From contig CANQIG010000020.1 in assembly GCA_947623765.1 (NCBI GenBank), positions 1 through 15,608 of the forward strand: a stretch of DNA of 15,608 nucleotides, in the 5' to 3' direction. Position numbers and translations under genes: made by a program. Below, piece after piece: positions 6,137-13,761 of the stretch (within the stretch, counting starts at the first letter, position 1; every line of letters starts with the position of its first letter). Origin of the DNA: an uncultured Clostridia bacterium. GTDB lineage: Bacteria > Bacillota > Clostridia > Oscillospirales > Acutalibacteraceae. The notes beneath the pieces are model-generated. The model was not told the origin of the DNA, did not search any database, and worked only from the letters and a program-made list of their open reading frames with translations.

Positions 6137-7465
6137 CTATGTGTTGTCCTTCTCCCCGCGCTCCCGCACGAGCATCCGGATGGGCGTTCCCTCGAGCCCG
6201 AACACCTCCCGCAGCCGGTTTTCGAGATAGCGCTTGTAGGAGTAGTGGAACAGCTCCTTGTTGTTGACAAAGCAGACGAAGGTCGGCGGCTTTGTCGAGG
6301 CCTGCGTCATGTAATAGGTCTTGAGACGGCGGCCCTTGTCGGTCGGCGGCTGCACGCGCGCCGTCGCCTGCGCGAGGATCTCGTTGAGTACGCCGGTGCG
6401 GATGCGCATGGCGTTCGACGCGGCGGCCTGCACGATCAGCTCGAACATCCGATCCAGCCGCTGGCCGGTCTTCGCGGAGATGAAAACGAACGGTGCGTAG
6501 GACATGAAAGAGAAGTCGTTTTCGAGCTTTTTCGTGTATTCCTGCATGGTTTTGTCGTCCTTTTCGACGGCGTCCCACTTGTTGACCGCGATCACGCAGC
6601 CCTTCCCGGCCTCGTGCGCGATGCCGGCGACCTTCGAGTCCTGTTCGGTGAAGCCGACCTCGCCGTCGAGCAGGATCACGCAGACGTCCGCACGGTCCAC
6701 GGCCATCTCGGCGCGCAGATTGCTGTAATATTCGATGCTGTCCTCGACGCGGCTCTTGCGGCGCAGGCCGGCCGTGTCGATGAACGTGAACGTGCCGAAT
6801 TCGTTCTCGACGGTCGTGTCGACCGCGTCACGCGTCGTCCCGGCGATGTCGGAGACGATGCAGCGGTTCTCCCCCGCCACACGGTTGACGAGCGACGATT
6901 TCCCGGCGTTCGGCTTGCCGATCACCGCGACGCGGATGCGGCCGCCGTCCTCGGGCTCGTCGTTTTCCGGCAGATGCTCGACGATCGCGTCGAGTAGGTC
7001 GCCGGTGCCGTGCCCGTGGACTGAGGAGACCTGGATCGGCTCCCCGAGGCCGAGATTGTAGAATTCGTAATAGTCGTCCGGCGGCGCGCCGATGGAATCG
7101 CACTTGTTGACGCAGACGATCACCGGCACGCGGCTCTTTTGGAGCTGCTCCGCGATGTCGAGGTCCGTCGCGACGACGCCTGAACGCACGTCCGTGACGA
7201 GCACAATCACGTCCGCCGCATCGATGGCGATCTGCGCCTGCTCGCGCATCTGCGTGAGGATCACGTCCTTCGCGGCGGGCTCGATGCCGCCGGTATCCAC
7301 CAGCGAAAAATGGCGTCCCTTCCATTCGCAGGGCCCGAACACGCGGTCCCGCGTGACGCCCGGCGTATCCTCCACGATGGAGAGCCGCTGCCCGACAAGT
7401 TTGTTGAAAAGCGTCGATTTCCCGACGTTCGGCCGCCCGACAATGGCGACAATGGGTTCGGCCAT
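6137..7465 (-). CDS. der: Ribosome biogenesis GTPase Der (EngA)
   Basis: 442 residues, the normal size of Der, an essential double-GTPase that acts in 50S subunit assembly. Two tandem G domains are seen: the first with GRPNVGKST (residues 10-18), DTPGVTRDR, DTGG and NKCD, the second with GKPNAGKSS (near 180), DIAGTTRDA, DTAG and NKWD. The C-terminal KH-like RNA-binding domain (from about 350) contains the typical RLKTYYMTQAS and PPTFVCFVNN stretches. ATG 7465 has AAGGAGG seven bases upstream and follows the DUF512 gene stop by 12 bases. Gene order DUF512-der-plsY is common in Clostridia. Confidence 0.97.
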   Translation of the reverse strand: MAEPIVAIVGRPNVGKSTLFNKLVGQRLSIVEDTPGVTRDRVFGPCEWKGRHFSLVDTGGIEPAAKDVILTQMREQAQIAIDAADVIVLVTDVRSGVVATDLDIAEQLQKSRVPVIVCVNKCDSIGAPPDDYYEFYNLGLGEPIQVSSVHGHGTGDLLDAIVEHLPENDEPEDGGRIRVAVIGKPNAGKSSLVNRVAGENRCIVSDIAGTTRDAVDTTVENEFGTFTFIDTAGLRRKSRVEDSIEYYSNLRAEMAVDRADVCVILLDGEVGFTEQDSKVAGIAHEAGKGCVIAVNKWDAVEKDDKTMQEYTKKLENDFSFMSYAPFVFISAKTGQRLDRMFELIVQAAASNAMRIRTGVLNEILAQATARVQPPTDKGRRLKTYYMTQASTKPPTFVCFVNNKELFHYSYKRYLENRLREVFGLEGTPIRMLVRERGEKDNT

Positions 7466-7477
7466 GACCGGCCCTCC

Positions 7478-8782
7478 TTATTCTCCGAGTAGATCCGAAA
7501 GCTGCCCCGCCGCGTCCTTTTTCATGCGCCGGACCGGTACGCCCAGCGCGTTCGCCAGCTCCGGCACGGTCATGTCGTCGAGAAAGACGTCCTCGTCCGC
7601 CATGAGCATCGCGCTCGGGAGGCACACCTCGTCCCCGAGGTCGAGCGGAAGCAGCGCGTTTTTCACGTCGCGCCCGACGAGCAGCCCCGTGACGTCCACG
7701 GTGCCGCCGAAAAATTCGTTTTTGACCGGGACCAGCCGGACGGTCAGCCCCGGAAAGCGCGCCTCGGCCTTGTCGAACAGCGCGCGCAGGAACGGAAACG
7801 CCGCCTCGCCCGTCGGCACCGTCACCGTGCGGGCGACATCGTGCGGCGCGATTTCCTCGAGCGCGAAGAGAAATTCGTCTTCGAGGTCGCGCAGCATCCC
7901 GACGCCGTTTTCGATCTGCGGAAAGTCCTCGTAAAATTCCACGGGCGGGAGCTCCCGCTTCGCGATGAGGTAGAACTCGTCGCTCGGGTACACGACGCGC
8001 GAGCCGCGCGCCGCGAGAAACTTCTCCCCCCAGCGCTCCAGAATGTCGATCGCCGCGCCGGCCGTTTCGGCGTTGAACGGCTCGAGCGGATAGAGCCCCT
8101 CCCGGTAGCGCGTCAGGCCAACGGGCACGCACGCGACGGAGAGCAGGCTTTCTCCGAGCGAGAACAGCTTTTCCAGCGTGCGCTCGAGCTCCGCGCCGTC
8201 GTTCATCCCGGGGCAGAGCACGACCTGACAGTTCAGCCGGACGCCGTTTTCCGCGAGCCGCCAGAGGTAGCGCAGCGCGTCCCCGGCGAAGCGGTTCTGC
8301 ATCATCCTGCAGCGCAGCTCCGGGTTCGTCGTGTGGACGGAAACGTTGATCGGGCTGATGTGCATCTGGATGATCCGGTCGATCTCCCGGTCGTCGATGT
8401 TCGTCAGCGTGATGTAGTTCCCGAACAGAAAACTCAGGCGGTCGTCGTCGTCCTTGAAGTAGAGCGTCGGGCGCATCCCCTTCGGGAGCTGGTCGATGAA
8501 GCAGAAGACGCATTTGTTCCGGCAGGAGCGCTGCCGGTCCATCAGGTAGGTCTCGAACTCCATCCCGAGGCTCTGGTACTGCCCTTTGCGCACGGTGCGC
8601 TCCGTTTCCTCGCCCGCGCCGTTTTTCCAGCGGATCGAGACGACCGGCTCCGTTTCAAAGAACCGGTAATCCAGCACGTCCGTGACGGGATGCCCGTTCA
8701 GCGCGAGCAGTGTATCTCCGGGCTGCACGCCCGCTTTTTCGGCCAATGATCCGGCCTCTACCGAGAAGACCCTGACGGCCAA
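7478..8782 (-). CDS. DUF512 radical SAM protein with N-terminal PDZ domain
   Basis: 434 residues starting with TTG at 8782, the only start that preserves the N-terminal PDZ-like segment (VRVFSVEAGSLAEKAGVQPG to about residue 65); the ribosome site is a modest GGGGGA seven bases upstream. The cysteines C87, C91 and C94 (CRNKCVFC) form the CX3CX2C iron-sulfur site of radical SAM enzymes, followed by FIDQLPKGMRPTLYFKDDDD and NYITLTN, both characteristic of this family. The DUF512 region fills the C-terminal half. Its reaction is not established; a role near ribosome biogenesis is suggested only by the conserved adjacency to der. The gene starts about 25 bases after the rpmF terminator with no room for a visible promoter between, so expression by read-through is likely. 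Confidence 0.9.
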   Translation of the reverse strand: MAVRVFSVEAGSLAEKAGVQPGDTLLALNGHPVTDVLDYRFFETEPVVSIRWKNGAGEETERTVRKGQYQSLGMEFETYLMDRQRSCRNKCVFCFIDQLPKGMRPTLYFKDDDDRLSFLFGNYITLTNIDDREIDRIIQMHISPINVSVHTTNPELRCRMMQNRFAGDALRYLWRLAENGVRLNCQVVLCPGMNDGAELERTLEKLFSLGESLLSVACVPVGLTRYREGLYPLEPFNAETAGAAIDILERWGEKFLAARGSRVVYPSDEFYLIAKRELPPVEFYEDFPQIENGVGMLRDLEDEFLFALEEIAPHDVARTVTVPTGEAAFPFLRALFDKAEARFPGLTVRLVPVKNEFFGGTVDVTGLLVGRDVKNALLPLDLGDEVCLPSAMLMADEDVFLDDMTVPELANALGVPVRRMKKDAAGQLSDLLGE

Positions 8783-8805
8783 CGATTTCCCCCGCTTTCC
8801 TGATG

Positions 8806-8845
8806 CAAAAACAAAGAAGGAGGAGCGGTCGACCCGCGCTCCTCC
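8806..8845 (-). terminator. Intrinsic terminator after rpmF
   Basis: On the minus strand GGAGGAGCG (8845-8837), loop CGGGTCGAC, CGCTCCTCC (8827-8819), then the T-rich tail TTCTTTGTTTTT. A second perfect hairpin, CCGCGC-N3-GCGCGG at 8850-8864, lies directly between the rpmF stop and this terminator. The terminator ends about 24 bases before the TTG of the DUF512 gene. Confidence 0.85.
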
Positions 8846-8867
8846 TCATCCGCGCATGGCGCGGACC

Positions 8868-9050
8868 TTACGCTTCCTTCTTGACAACGACTCTGCCGTT
8901 GTAGTAGCCGCAGTTGCCGCAGACCCGGTGCGCAGCCTTATATTCCCCGCACTGCGGGCATTTTACAAGCGTGGGCGCACTGAGCTTCCAAACGTTGGAG
9001 CGTCTCTTGTTCTGTCTCGCGCTGGAGACCTTCCTCTTCGGTACCGCCAA
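8868..9050 (-). CDS. rpmF: 50S ribosomal protein L32
   Basis: 60 residues from a TTG start at 9050: (M)AVPKRKVSSARQNKRRSN, the canonical L32 beginning. GGAGGTGCTGACA precedes the TTG at good spacing. An in-frame ATG at 9068 would add six residues, but that ATG lies next to and encodes the Shine-Dalgarno itself (ATG AAG GAG GTG), so the TTG is the real start. Two CxxC pairs (CPQC at 31-34 and CGNC at 44-47) form the zinc ribbon of the zinc-binding L32 variant. It is paired with yceD upstream, the classical yceD-rpmF operon, with 33 bases between stop and start, and is followed by a strong terminator. Confidence 0.97.
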   Translation of the reverse strand: MAVPKRKVSSARQNKRRSNVWKLSAPTLVKCPQCGEYKAAHRVCGNCGYYNGRVVVKKEA

Positions 9051-9083
9051 TGTCAGCACCTCCTTCAAAAGTAGTAATAGAAG

Positions 9084-9587
9084 TCAATCGGTTTCGTCTA
9101 TCAGTTCACGCAGCGCTGCCAGCCGGGGGTCTGTTTCCCCCGTCTCGCAGCCGCAGGGACCGTCGTTCAGGTTCCTTCCACACTTCGGGCAAAGGCCCTT
9201 GCAGTCCTCCCGGCAGAGCACCTTCGCGGGCGCGGAGAGCAGGACATCCGTGTAGATCAGTTCGTCGAGATCGAGCACGTCGCCGCCCACGGCGACGCAG
9301 TCCTCCGGAAGGTCCTCTTCATCCTCGCGCACGAGGAGATGAGAAAACGCCTTCGACTCTTCGCGGCGCACCGTCCGAAGGCAGCGCGCGCAGGCCTGCT
9401 CCGTCACGTACCTCGTCTTTGCAAGGAACGCGACGCCCTCGGCGGCGGTCCGGATCTCGGCCTCCACCTCGACGGGAGAGACGAACGGCTTTTCCCCGTC
9501 CAGCTCCACCTCGCTGAGATCCACCGTGCAGCGTACGGTTTCCGGCTCCGCGCCGCCGGAAAAGAATTTTTTCAGATCCAGACGCAT
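9084..9587 (-). CDS. yceD: YceD/DUF177 family protein, zinc-type
   Basis: 167 residues from ATG 9587 with GGAG six bases upstream. DUF177 proteins are encoded before rpmF in most bacteria and are implicated in 23S rRNA accumulation and large-subunit assembly. The N-terminal half is beta-rich (VRCTVDLSEVEL, VEVEAEIRTAAEG); a CARC pair lies at 66-69. The C-terminal block CREDCKGLCPKCGRNLND with a further CGC (C125, C129, C133, C136, C145, C147) is the cysteine cluster typical of the Gram-positive form and probably binds zinc. The gene has its own perfect consensus promoter and is cotranscribed with rpmF. Confidence 0.93.
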   Translation of the reverse strand: MRLDLKKFFSGGAEPETVRCTVDLSEVELDGEKPFVSPVEVEAEIRTAAEGVAFLAKTRYVTEQACARCLRTVRREESKAFSHLLVREDEEDLPEDCVAVGGDVLDLDELIYTDVLLSAPAKVLCREDCKGLCPKCGRNLNDGPCGCETGETDPRLAALRELIDETD

Positions 9588-9641
9588 AGCGAACTCCGAC
9601 CCTGCCGCAAAACGGATGCGGTGTGATAAGTTACCTGAACT

Positions 9642-9670
9642 ATTATAAAGGCAAGCCGCGTTTTTGTCAA
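9642..9670 (-). promoter_or_regulatory. Perfect-consensus sigma-A promoter of yceD-rpmF
   Basis: On the minus strand TTGACA (9670-9665), exactly 17 bases, TATAAT (9647-9642). Both hexamers match the consensus in all six positions, fitting a ribosomal-protein transcript with high demand. The leader to the yceD ATG is about 48 bases. Confidence 0.93.
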
Positions 9671-9710
9671 GACTTTTCCGGGCGTTTGGCCACTTTTTTT
9701 CAAAAGCAGG

Positions 9711-9745
9711 AAAAGGTCGGGCCCGGCAGAACGCCGCGCCCGACC
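9711..9745 (-). terminator. Intrinsic terminator after the P-loop gene
   Basis: Minus strand: GGTCGGGC (9745-9738) pairs with GCCCGACC (9722-9715), with an inner CGGC/GCCG stem, followed by TTTTCC and more T further on. It lies between the P-loop gene stop and the yceD promoter, giving a clean transcript boundary. Confidence 0.8.
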
Positions 9746-9759
9746 GATATTTCCCCAGC

Positions 9760-10173
9760 TTACTTCGCGATATACTGCGTGACAGACTCGGGGAGCTCCT
9801 CGTCCGCGGCGGAGATCAGCAGCGTGATGTTCGCGCCGGAGATCTCGCTGAGCTGCTCGAGCCGCGATGCCATCGGCTCGACCTCTTCCGGGCCGTGGCC
9901 GGTGATCTTCAGCGTGGAATCGATAAAGATATCCGTCACGTCGTAGTTCGCCGCGCAGATACCCGAAACGAAGCCCACAAGGGCGTCGAGACCGGAAATA
10001 TGATAGGCGTCGGAATCCACAAGGCGCGCCTTGTGGGAAATGTCATACGTGAGCTTGAGGCCCTTCTCGATGACGACGACGTTGCCGTTCGATGTCTTCA
10101 CGGCCTCGTTCGCCAGCTGGATGAGCTTCTTTGTTTTTCCGGAACCCTTTTTTCCGGTCAAGAGTGTAAGCAT
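9760..10173 (-). CDS. Small P-loop NTPase-like protein, function unknown
   Basis: 137 residues from ATG 10173, with AAGGAGG eight bases upstream. The N terminus is a clear Walker A loop, GKKGSGKT (residues 7-14), followed by a helix; VTDIFIDS (Asp85) is a possible Walker B strand; the end reads SAADEELPESVTQYI. I recognise similar short proteins as conserved hypotheticals in Clostridia, but no function is established. The protein is too short for a full AAA or ABC domain, and I see no kinase lid or partner domain. It follows pgi by about 100 bases. That gap has no obvious terminator and no good promoter, only a repeated GTAATAC (twice, three bases apart), so cotranscription with pgi is likely. 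Confidence 0.78.
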   Translation of the reverse strand: MLTLLTGKKGSGKTKKLIQLANEAVKTSNGNVVVIEKGLKLTYDISHKARLVDSDAYHISGLDALVGFVSGICAANYDVTDIFIDSTLKITGHGPEEVEPMASRLEQLSEISGANITLLISAADEELPESVTQYIAK

Positions 10174-10272
10174 ATTTGTGTCCTCCTTGTATTTGCGGAC
10201 GTATTGTGCGGCGCGGTCGTATTACATGGTATTACGCTTTCCCGCTGCCGTTCCTACGCCGTTCAGGCTTCG

Positions 10273-11616
10273 TTATTTTCCCGCGAGGCGAGCCTCCAGC
10301 GCGGCCTTGGCGTCCTCGTAGCCGGGCTTGCCGAGGAGCGCGAACATATTCTTCTTGTAGCTCTCCACGCCGGGCTGGTCAAACGGGTTGACGCCGAGCA
10401 TATAGCCGGAGACGGCGCAGGCGCGCTCGAAGAAGTAGATGAGCTGGCCGAGCGAATCCTCGGAGAAATCCGGCACGTGCAGCACGAGGTTCGGCACGCC
10501 GCCATCGTTGTGCGCGAGGACCGTGCCCTCGAACGCCTTCTCGTTGATGAACGCCATGGAGCGTCCCGTGAGAAAGTTCAGGCCGTCGACGTTCTCCGGG
10601 TCGTTCCCGAGAACGATCTCGTGCTTCGGCTTGTCGATCAGCACCACCGTCTCGAAGAGCTGGCGGCGGCCGTCCTGGATGTACTGGCCGAGAGAATGCA
10701 GGTCCGTGGAGAACACGACGGAGGCCGGGAACAGGCCCTTGCCGTCCTTGCCCTCGCTCTCGCCGTAGAGCTGCTTCCACCATTCGTTCATCATGGTGTA
10801 GCTCGGCTCGTAGCTGACCATGACCTCCACGCTCTTGCCCTTATTGTAGAGGATGTTCCGCACGGCGGCGTACTTGAGCGAGTCGTTCTTCTCCATGTCG
10901 GGCTCGGCGTACAGGGCCTGCGCCTTCTGCGCGCCGGCCATCAGCGCGTCGATGTCCGCGCCGGCCACCGCGATGGGCAGCAGGCCGACGGCGGTCAGGA
11001 CGGAATACCGCCCGCCGACGTCATCCGGCACGACGAACGTCTCATAGCCTTCCTCGTCCGCGAGCTTTTTCAGCGTGCCGCGGGCGCGGTCGGTCGTGCA
11101 GAAGATGCGCTTCTTCGACTCTTCCTTGCCGTATTTCTTCTCCAGCAGCTCGCGGAACACGCGGAATGCGATCGCGGGCTCCGTGGTCGTGCCAGACTTC
11201 GAGATCATGTTGATGGAGACATCCCGTCCCTCGCAGATGGAAACGAGCTCGGCGAGCGCCGAGGAGGAGATGCTGTTGCCGGTGAAATAGATGTCGGGCG
11301 TGTCTTTCTTCAGCGCGTTGTAGTGGTCGCTCTTGAGAAACTCGATCGCCGCGCGCGCGCCGAGATAGCTCCCGCCGATGCCGATGACGACGAAGACGTC
11401 CGAATTCTTCTGGATCCGGGCCGCCGCGTCCTTGATGCGGGCGAACTCCTCTTTGTCATAGTCGGTGGGCAGCGTGACCCAGCCGAGGAAATCGTTGCCC
11501 GGGCCGGTCCGGCTCTCCAGAAGGGCGTTCGCCGCCATGACCTGAGGTTTGATCGCGTCATACTCCTTGTCACCAATGAACCCCTTGAGATATCCACACT
11601 CCAGTTTCAGTGCCAT
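10273..11616 (-). CDS. pgi: Glucose-6-phosphate isomerase
   Basis: 447 residues, matching the short bacterial form. It interconverts glucose-6-phosphate and fructose-6-phosphate in the cytoplasm. Visible hallmarks are DVFVVIGIGGSYLGARA, the phosphate-binding ISKSGTTTEP, the family signature DDVGGRYSVLTAVGLLPIAV, the active-site YGESEGKDGKG, FSTDLHSLGQYIQDGRRQ, and the C-terminal NPFDQPGVESYKKNMFALLG carrying the catalytic Lys. ATG 11616 has GGGAGG eight bases upstream. A promoter lies at 11682-11710 with a GC hairpin (11648-11664) in the leader. The P-loop gene follows. Confidence 0.97.
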   Translation of the reverse strand: MALKLECGYLKGFIGDKEYDAIKPQVMAANALLESRTGPGNDFLGWVTLPTDYDKEEFARIKDAAARIQKNSDVFVVIGIGGSYLGARAAIEFLKSDHYNALKKDTPDIYFTGNSISSSALAELVSICEGRDVSINMISKSGTTTEPAIAFRVFRELLEKKYGKEESKKRIFCTTDRARGTLKKLADEEGYETFVVPDDVGGRYSVLTAVGLLPIAVAGADIDALMAGAQKAQALYAEPDMEKNDSLKYAAVRNILYNKGKSVEVMVSYEPSYTMMNEWWKQLYGESEGKDGKGLFPASVVFSTDLHSLGQYIQDGRRQLFETVVLIDKPKHEIVLGNDPENVDGLNFLTGRSMAFINEKAFEGTVLAHNDGGVPNLVLHVPDFSEDSLGQLIYFFERACAVSGYMLGVNPFDQPGVESYKKNMFALLGKPGYEDAKAALEARLAGK

Positions 11617-11647
11617 TTTAACAGCCTCCCATGATCTTTCGTTTCCG

Positions 11648-11664
11648 CCCTCCGCGCCGGAGGG
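11648..11664. other. GC hairpin in the pgi leader
   Basis: CCCTCC-GCGCC-GGAGGG is a perfect 6-bp stem with a 5-base loop between the pgi promoter and its ribosome site. No T run follows it on the minus strand, so it is not a terminator; it may stabilise the transcript. Confidence 0.5.
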
Positions 11665-11681
11665 TACTGTGGCTCACTTTT

Positions 11682-11710
11682 ATTCTACAATACTTTGCGC
11701 GCTTTTGCAA
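11682..11710 (-). promoter_or_regulatory. Sigma-A promoter of pgi
   Basis: Minus strand TTGCAA (11710-11705), 17-base spacer, TAGAAT (11687-11682). It lies directly after the carboxypeptidase gene end, which shows no terminator of its own. Confidence 0.65.
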
Positions 11711-11726
11711 GTGGCAACTTCGATTT

Positions 11727-12917
11727 TCACGAAATGTTTACGGGAGCGGGGTCCGCGCCTTCCGGCTGCGCGAAAAAGAAGCACCGCAGCAGATACCGGA
11801 ACGCCGAGAGAAACGTGATCGCCTCAGCGTCTCCCGCCGCCGTGACGGGGATCTCCTGCACCGTCTCCTCGCCGCGCGTCACGCGGATCTTCCCGACGAC
11901 CTGCCCCGCCGTCACCGGCGCGGGGACGCTTTCCGGCAGCTCGAGCGAAGCGGTGACCTCCTCCCCGCCCCCGACCGCCGTGAGCACGCCCGCCGCCGTC
12001 CCGGCGGAAAGCGGCACGGAACCGGTCATGCCGCCCGTGACGGGCAGCTCGGGCAGGGCGGGGAGCTCCGGCGCGGTGATCTTCCAGTTCGCGAACCCGA
12101 AATCGAGCAGCGCCGCCGCCGAATCGAAGCGGTCGTTCGTATTCGCCGCGCCGAGCACCACGCCGATCAGCGTCATCCCGCCGCGCTCGGCGCACGCCGA
12201 GATGCAGCTCCCGGCGTTCGAGGTCGTGCCAGTCTTGAGGCCGCGGATGCCGTTGTAGCTGCGGACGAGCTTGTTCGTGTTCACGAGCTGCGTCTCGCCG
12301 TTTCGCACATAGTCGATCCAGATCGTCGTGTAGTCGAAGATCTTCTCATGGCCCATCAGCGCGCGGCTCATGACCGCCACGTCATACGCGCTCGTGACGT
12401 GGCCCTCCTCGTCGAGCCCGTTGCAGTTTTTGAAGGTCGTCTCAGCCATCCCGAGTTCGGCGGCGCGCGCGTTCATCTTCTCCACGAACGCGCTCTCGGA
12501 ACCGGCCACCGCCTCCGCGAGGACGACCGCCGCGTCGTTCGCGCTCATCACGACGCACGCCTTCACGAGATCGTCGACCGTCATCTGCTCGCCCTCTTTC
12601 AGCCAGATGTCCGAGCCGCCCATCCCCGCCGCGTGCGCCGAGGCGGAGAGAACGGTGTCGAACGACAGCTGTCCGCGCTCGATCGCCTCAAAGACGAGGA
12701 GGAGCGTCATCACCTTCGTGATCGACGCGCAGGGACGCGTGTCGTGCGCGCCGCGCTCGAAAAGCACCTCCCCGGTGCTGTATTCCATCAGCACCGCCGC
12801 GGGCGCTTTGATCTCCGGCTCCGCCGCGGCGGCGCACGGCGCGCGGGAGACCGCTCCCGCCGCGAGCAGCGCCGCAAGCGCGCCGCAGAGCCACCGTTTT
12901 GCCCTTCCGTGTTGCAT
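11727..12917 (-). CDS. D-alanyl-D-alanine carboxypeptidase (serine peptidase S11, PBP5-like)
   Basis: 396 residues from ATG 12917. A GTG at 12926 is in frame, but AGAAGG sits eight bases before the ATG, so I prefer the latter. An N-terminal basic and hydrophobic stretch (KRWLCGALAALLAAGAV) ending near AAAAEPE is a signal peptide. The catalytic motifs are S65-ITK68 (SxxK), S125-A-N127 (SxN) and K228-TG. These enzymes remove the terminal D-Ala of peptidoglycan stem peptides on the outer membrane face. A C-terminal beta-domain (about 280-375) and a final hydrophobic/amphipathic segment (FLSAFRYLLRCFFF) fit the usual membrane anchor. It could be a sporulation (DacF/DacB) or vegetative (DacA) form; I cannot tell. 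A hairpin covers its ribosome site. Confidence 0.93.
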   Translation of the reverse strand: MQHGRAKRWLCGALAALLAAGAVSRAPCAAAAEPEIKAPAAVLMEYSTGEVLFERGAHDTRPCASITKVMTLLLVFEAIERGQLSFDTVLSASAHAAGMGGSDIWLKEGEQMTVDDLVKACVVMSANDAAVVLAEAVAGSESAFVEKMNARAAELGMAETTFKNCNGLDEEGHVTSAYDVAVMSRALMGHEKIFDYTTIWIDYVRNGETQLVNTNKLVRSYNGIRGLKTGTTSNAGSCISACAERGGMTLIGVVLGAANTNDRFDSAAALLDFGFANWKITAPELPALPELPVTGGMTGSVPLSAGTAAGVLTAVGGGEEVTASLELPESVPAPVTAGQVVGKIRVTRGEETVQEIPVTAAGDAEAITFLSAFRYLLRCFFFAQPEGADPAPVNIS

Positions 12918-12925
12918 TCCTGCCA

Positions 12926-12951
12926 CCTTCTCAAAACCAGTTTCGAGAAAG
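12926..12951 (-). promoter_or_regulatory. Hairpin burying the Shine-Dalgarno of the carboxypeptidase
   Basis: In the minus-strand RNA, CUUUCUCGAAA (12951-12941) pairs with UUUUGAGAAGG (12936-12926) through 11 consecutive pairs including two G-U, closed by the loop CUGG. The second arm contains the AGAAGG Shine-Dalgarno of the gene starting at 12917. As double-stranded DNA the same element is a near-palindrome, so a repressor site is the alternative reading. Confidence 0.55.
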
Positions 12952-13014
12952 TGTATGCACCGCGGCGCGGTTCCATGCGGACAAAAGCCGCCGGACTTTT
13001 TGCCCCTCAGCGAC

Positions 13015-13761
13015 TCATTCGATCGGCGCGGACCGCCCCGGCGCGCAGAACGGCTCGAGCTTCCCGTCCCGGAGCCTCCAGCACACGCCGTAGACCGCAG
13101 CGCGCCCGTCTTTTTCCAGAATATAGGAGCCGTCGTCCATCGCGTAGACCGTCCGGTGGAAGCTGTCCGGGAGCAGGATGTCCTCGAGATACCGCTTCCC
13201 GTCCAGCACCGTCTCCCGATAGTCCGAGAAATGCGGGAGGACGTGGAGTTCCGTCAGCCCGAGGCCTTGTAGTACGCTGCAACACGACGGGTCCGCCGCC
13301 TCGCCGGGAAGCTCCGGTGGAGCGTAGACCTCCCGCGCCGCGTTCATGCTGCCCGCGCTCAGCCCGATCACCACCGCGTGCGACCGTCGCAGCAGCTCCG
13401 AAAGGTCGATCTCCCGGAAGAATGCGTTCTCCGTCGGGACGTGCCCGCCCGAAAGAAAGACCGCGTCCGCAGAAACGACGAGTTCCTCCGCCTCCTTCGC
13501 GTTTCTCCCGTCCAAAATGTCGTACCGCGCGAACGGCAGCGTCATCGCGAACGACCGGCAAGTCGCGTTCCCGTACAGGTCCGTCAGGGCATACGTGTCC
13601 CGCGCGCTCGCCACAACGAGAAACCTGTCATACTTTGTGATACACATCTTTAAGCGGTCGAGGATCCCGTTCTCGTTTCCGAAATTCTTTGGGATCTTCC
13701 GCTCCGCTTCGTCCGTGTCATAGAGATCCATCGCGCTCGTGAGAAATACCGCTTTGACCGT
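13015..13761 (-). CDS. Peptidase E-like S51 family protein with apparent ACG start
   Basis: About 248 residues. The N terminus should be close to (M)VKAVFLTSAM, as in the family, but no ATG, GTG or TTG lies there in frame. GGAGGG is present and an ACG codon (13761-13759) sits seven bases after it, which is the natural position of a start. The next upstream in-frame candidates (TTG 13824, ATG 13935) would add unlikely sequence antisense to the neighbouring promoter. Family features are FLSGGHVPTENAFF, the nucleophile elbow IGLSAGSMN (Ser135 from the ACG) and VLPHFSDY with a likely catalytic His177. S51 members are class-I glutamine-amidotransferase-fold serine peptidases: dipeptidase E cleaves Asp-X dipeptides, cyanophycinase cleaves cyanophycin. 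The substrate here is unknown. It ends 97 bases before the carboxypeptidase and no clear promoter separates them. Confidence 0.82.
   Translation of the reverse strand, partial: TVKAVFLTSAMDLYDTDEAERKIPKNFGNENGILDRLKMCITKYDRFLVVASARDTYALTDLYGNATCRSFAMTLPFARYDILDGRNAKEAEELVVSADAVFLSGGHVPTENAFFREIDLSELLRRSHAVVIGLSAGSMNAAREVYAPPELPGEAADPSCCSVLQGLGLTELHVLPHFSDYRETVLDGKRYLEDILLPDSFHRTVYAMDDGSYILEKDGRAAVYGVCWRLRDGKLEPFCAPGRSAPIE

Noticed and set aside
6828..8513. A 561-codon minus-strand frame across der and the DUF512 gene
   Set aside because: It has the Arg/Ala-rich composition of an out-of-frame reading in high-GC DNA and overlaps two well-recognised genes in another frame.
9664..11634. A 656-codon plus-strand frame opposite the P-loop gene and pgi
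   Set aside because: It is antisense to certain genes and has biased composition (Arg, Ala, Val, His, Glu) typical of antisense high-GC frames; no recognisable domain.
12926..12951. LexA-type SOS box before the carboxypeptidase
   Set aside because: CGAAAC-TG-GTTTTG only loosely resembles the Gram-positive CGAAC-N4-GTTCG box, with mismatches in both half-sites.
11631..13640. A 669-codon plus-strand frame opposite the carboxypeptidase and S51 genes
   Set aside because: Antisense shadow; Arg/Pro-rich with no domain, no ribosome site fitting its start.
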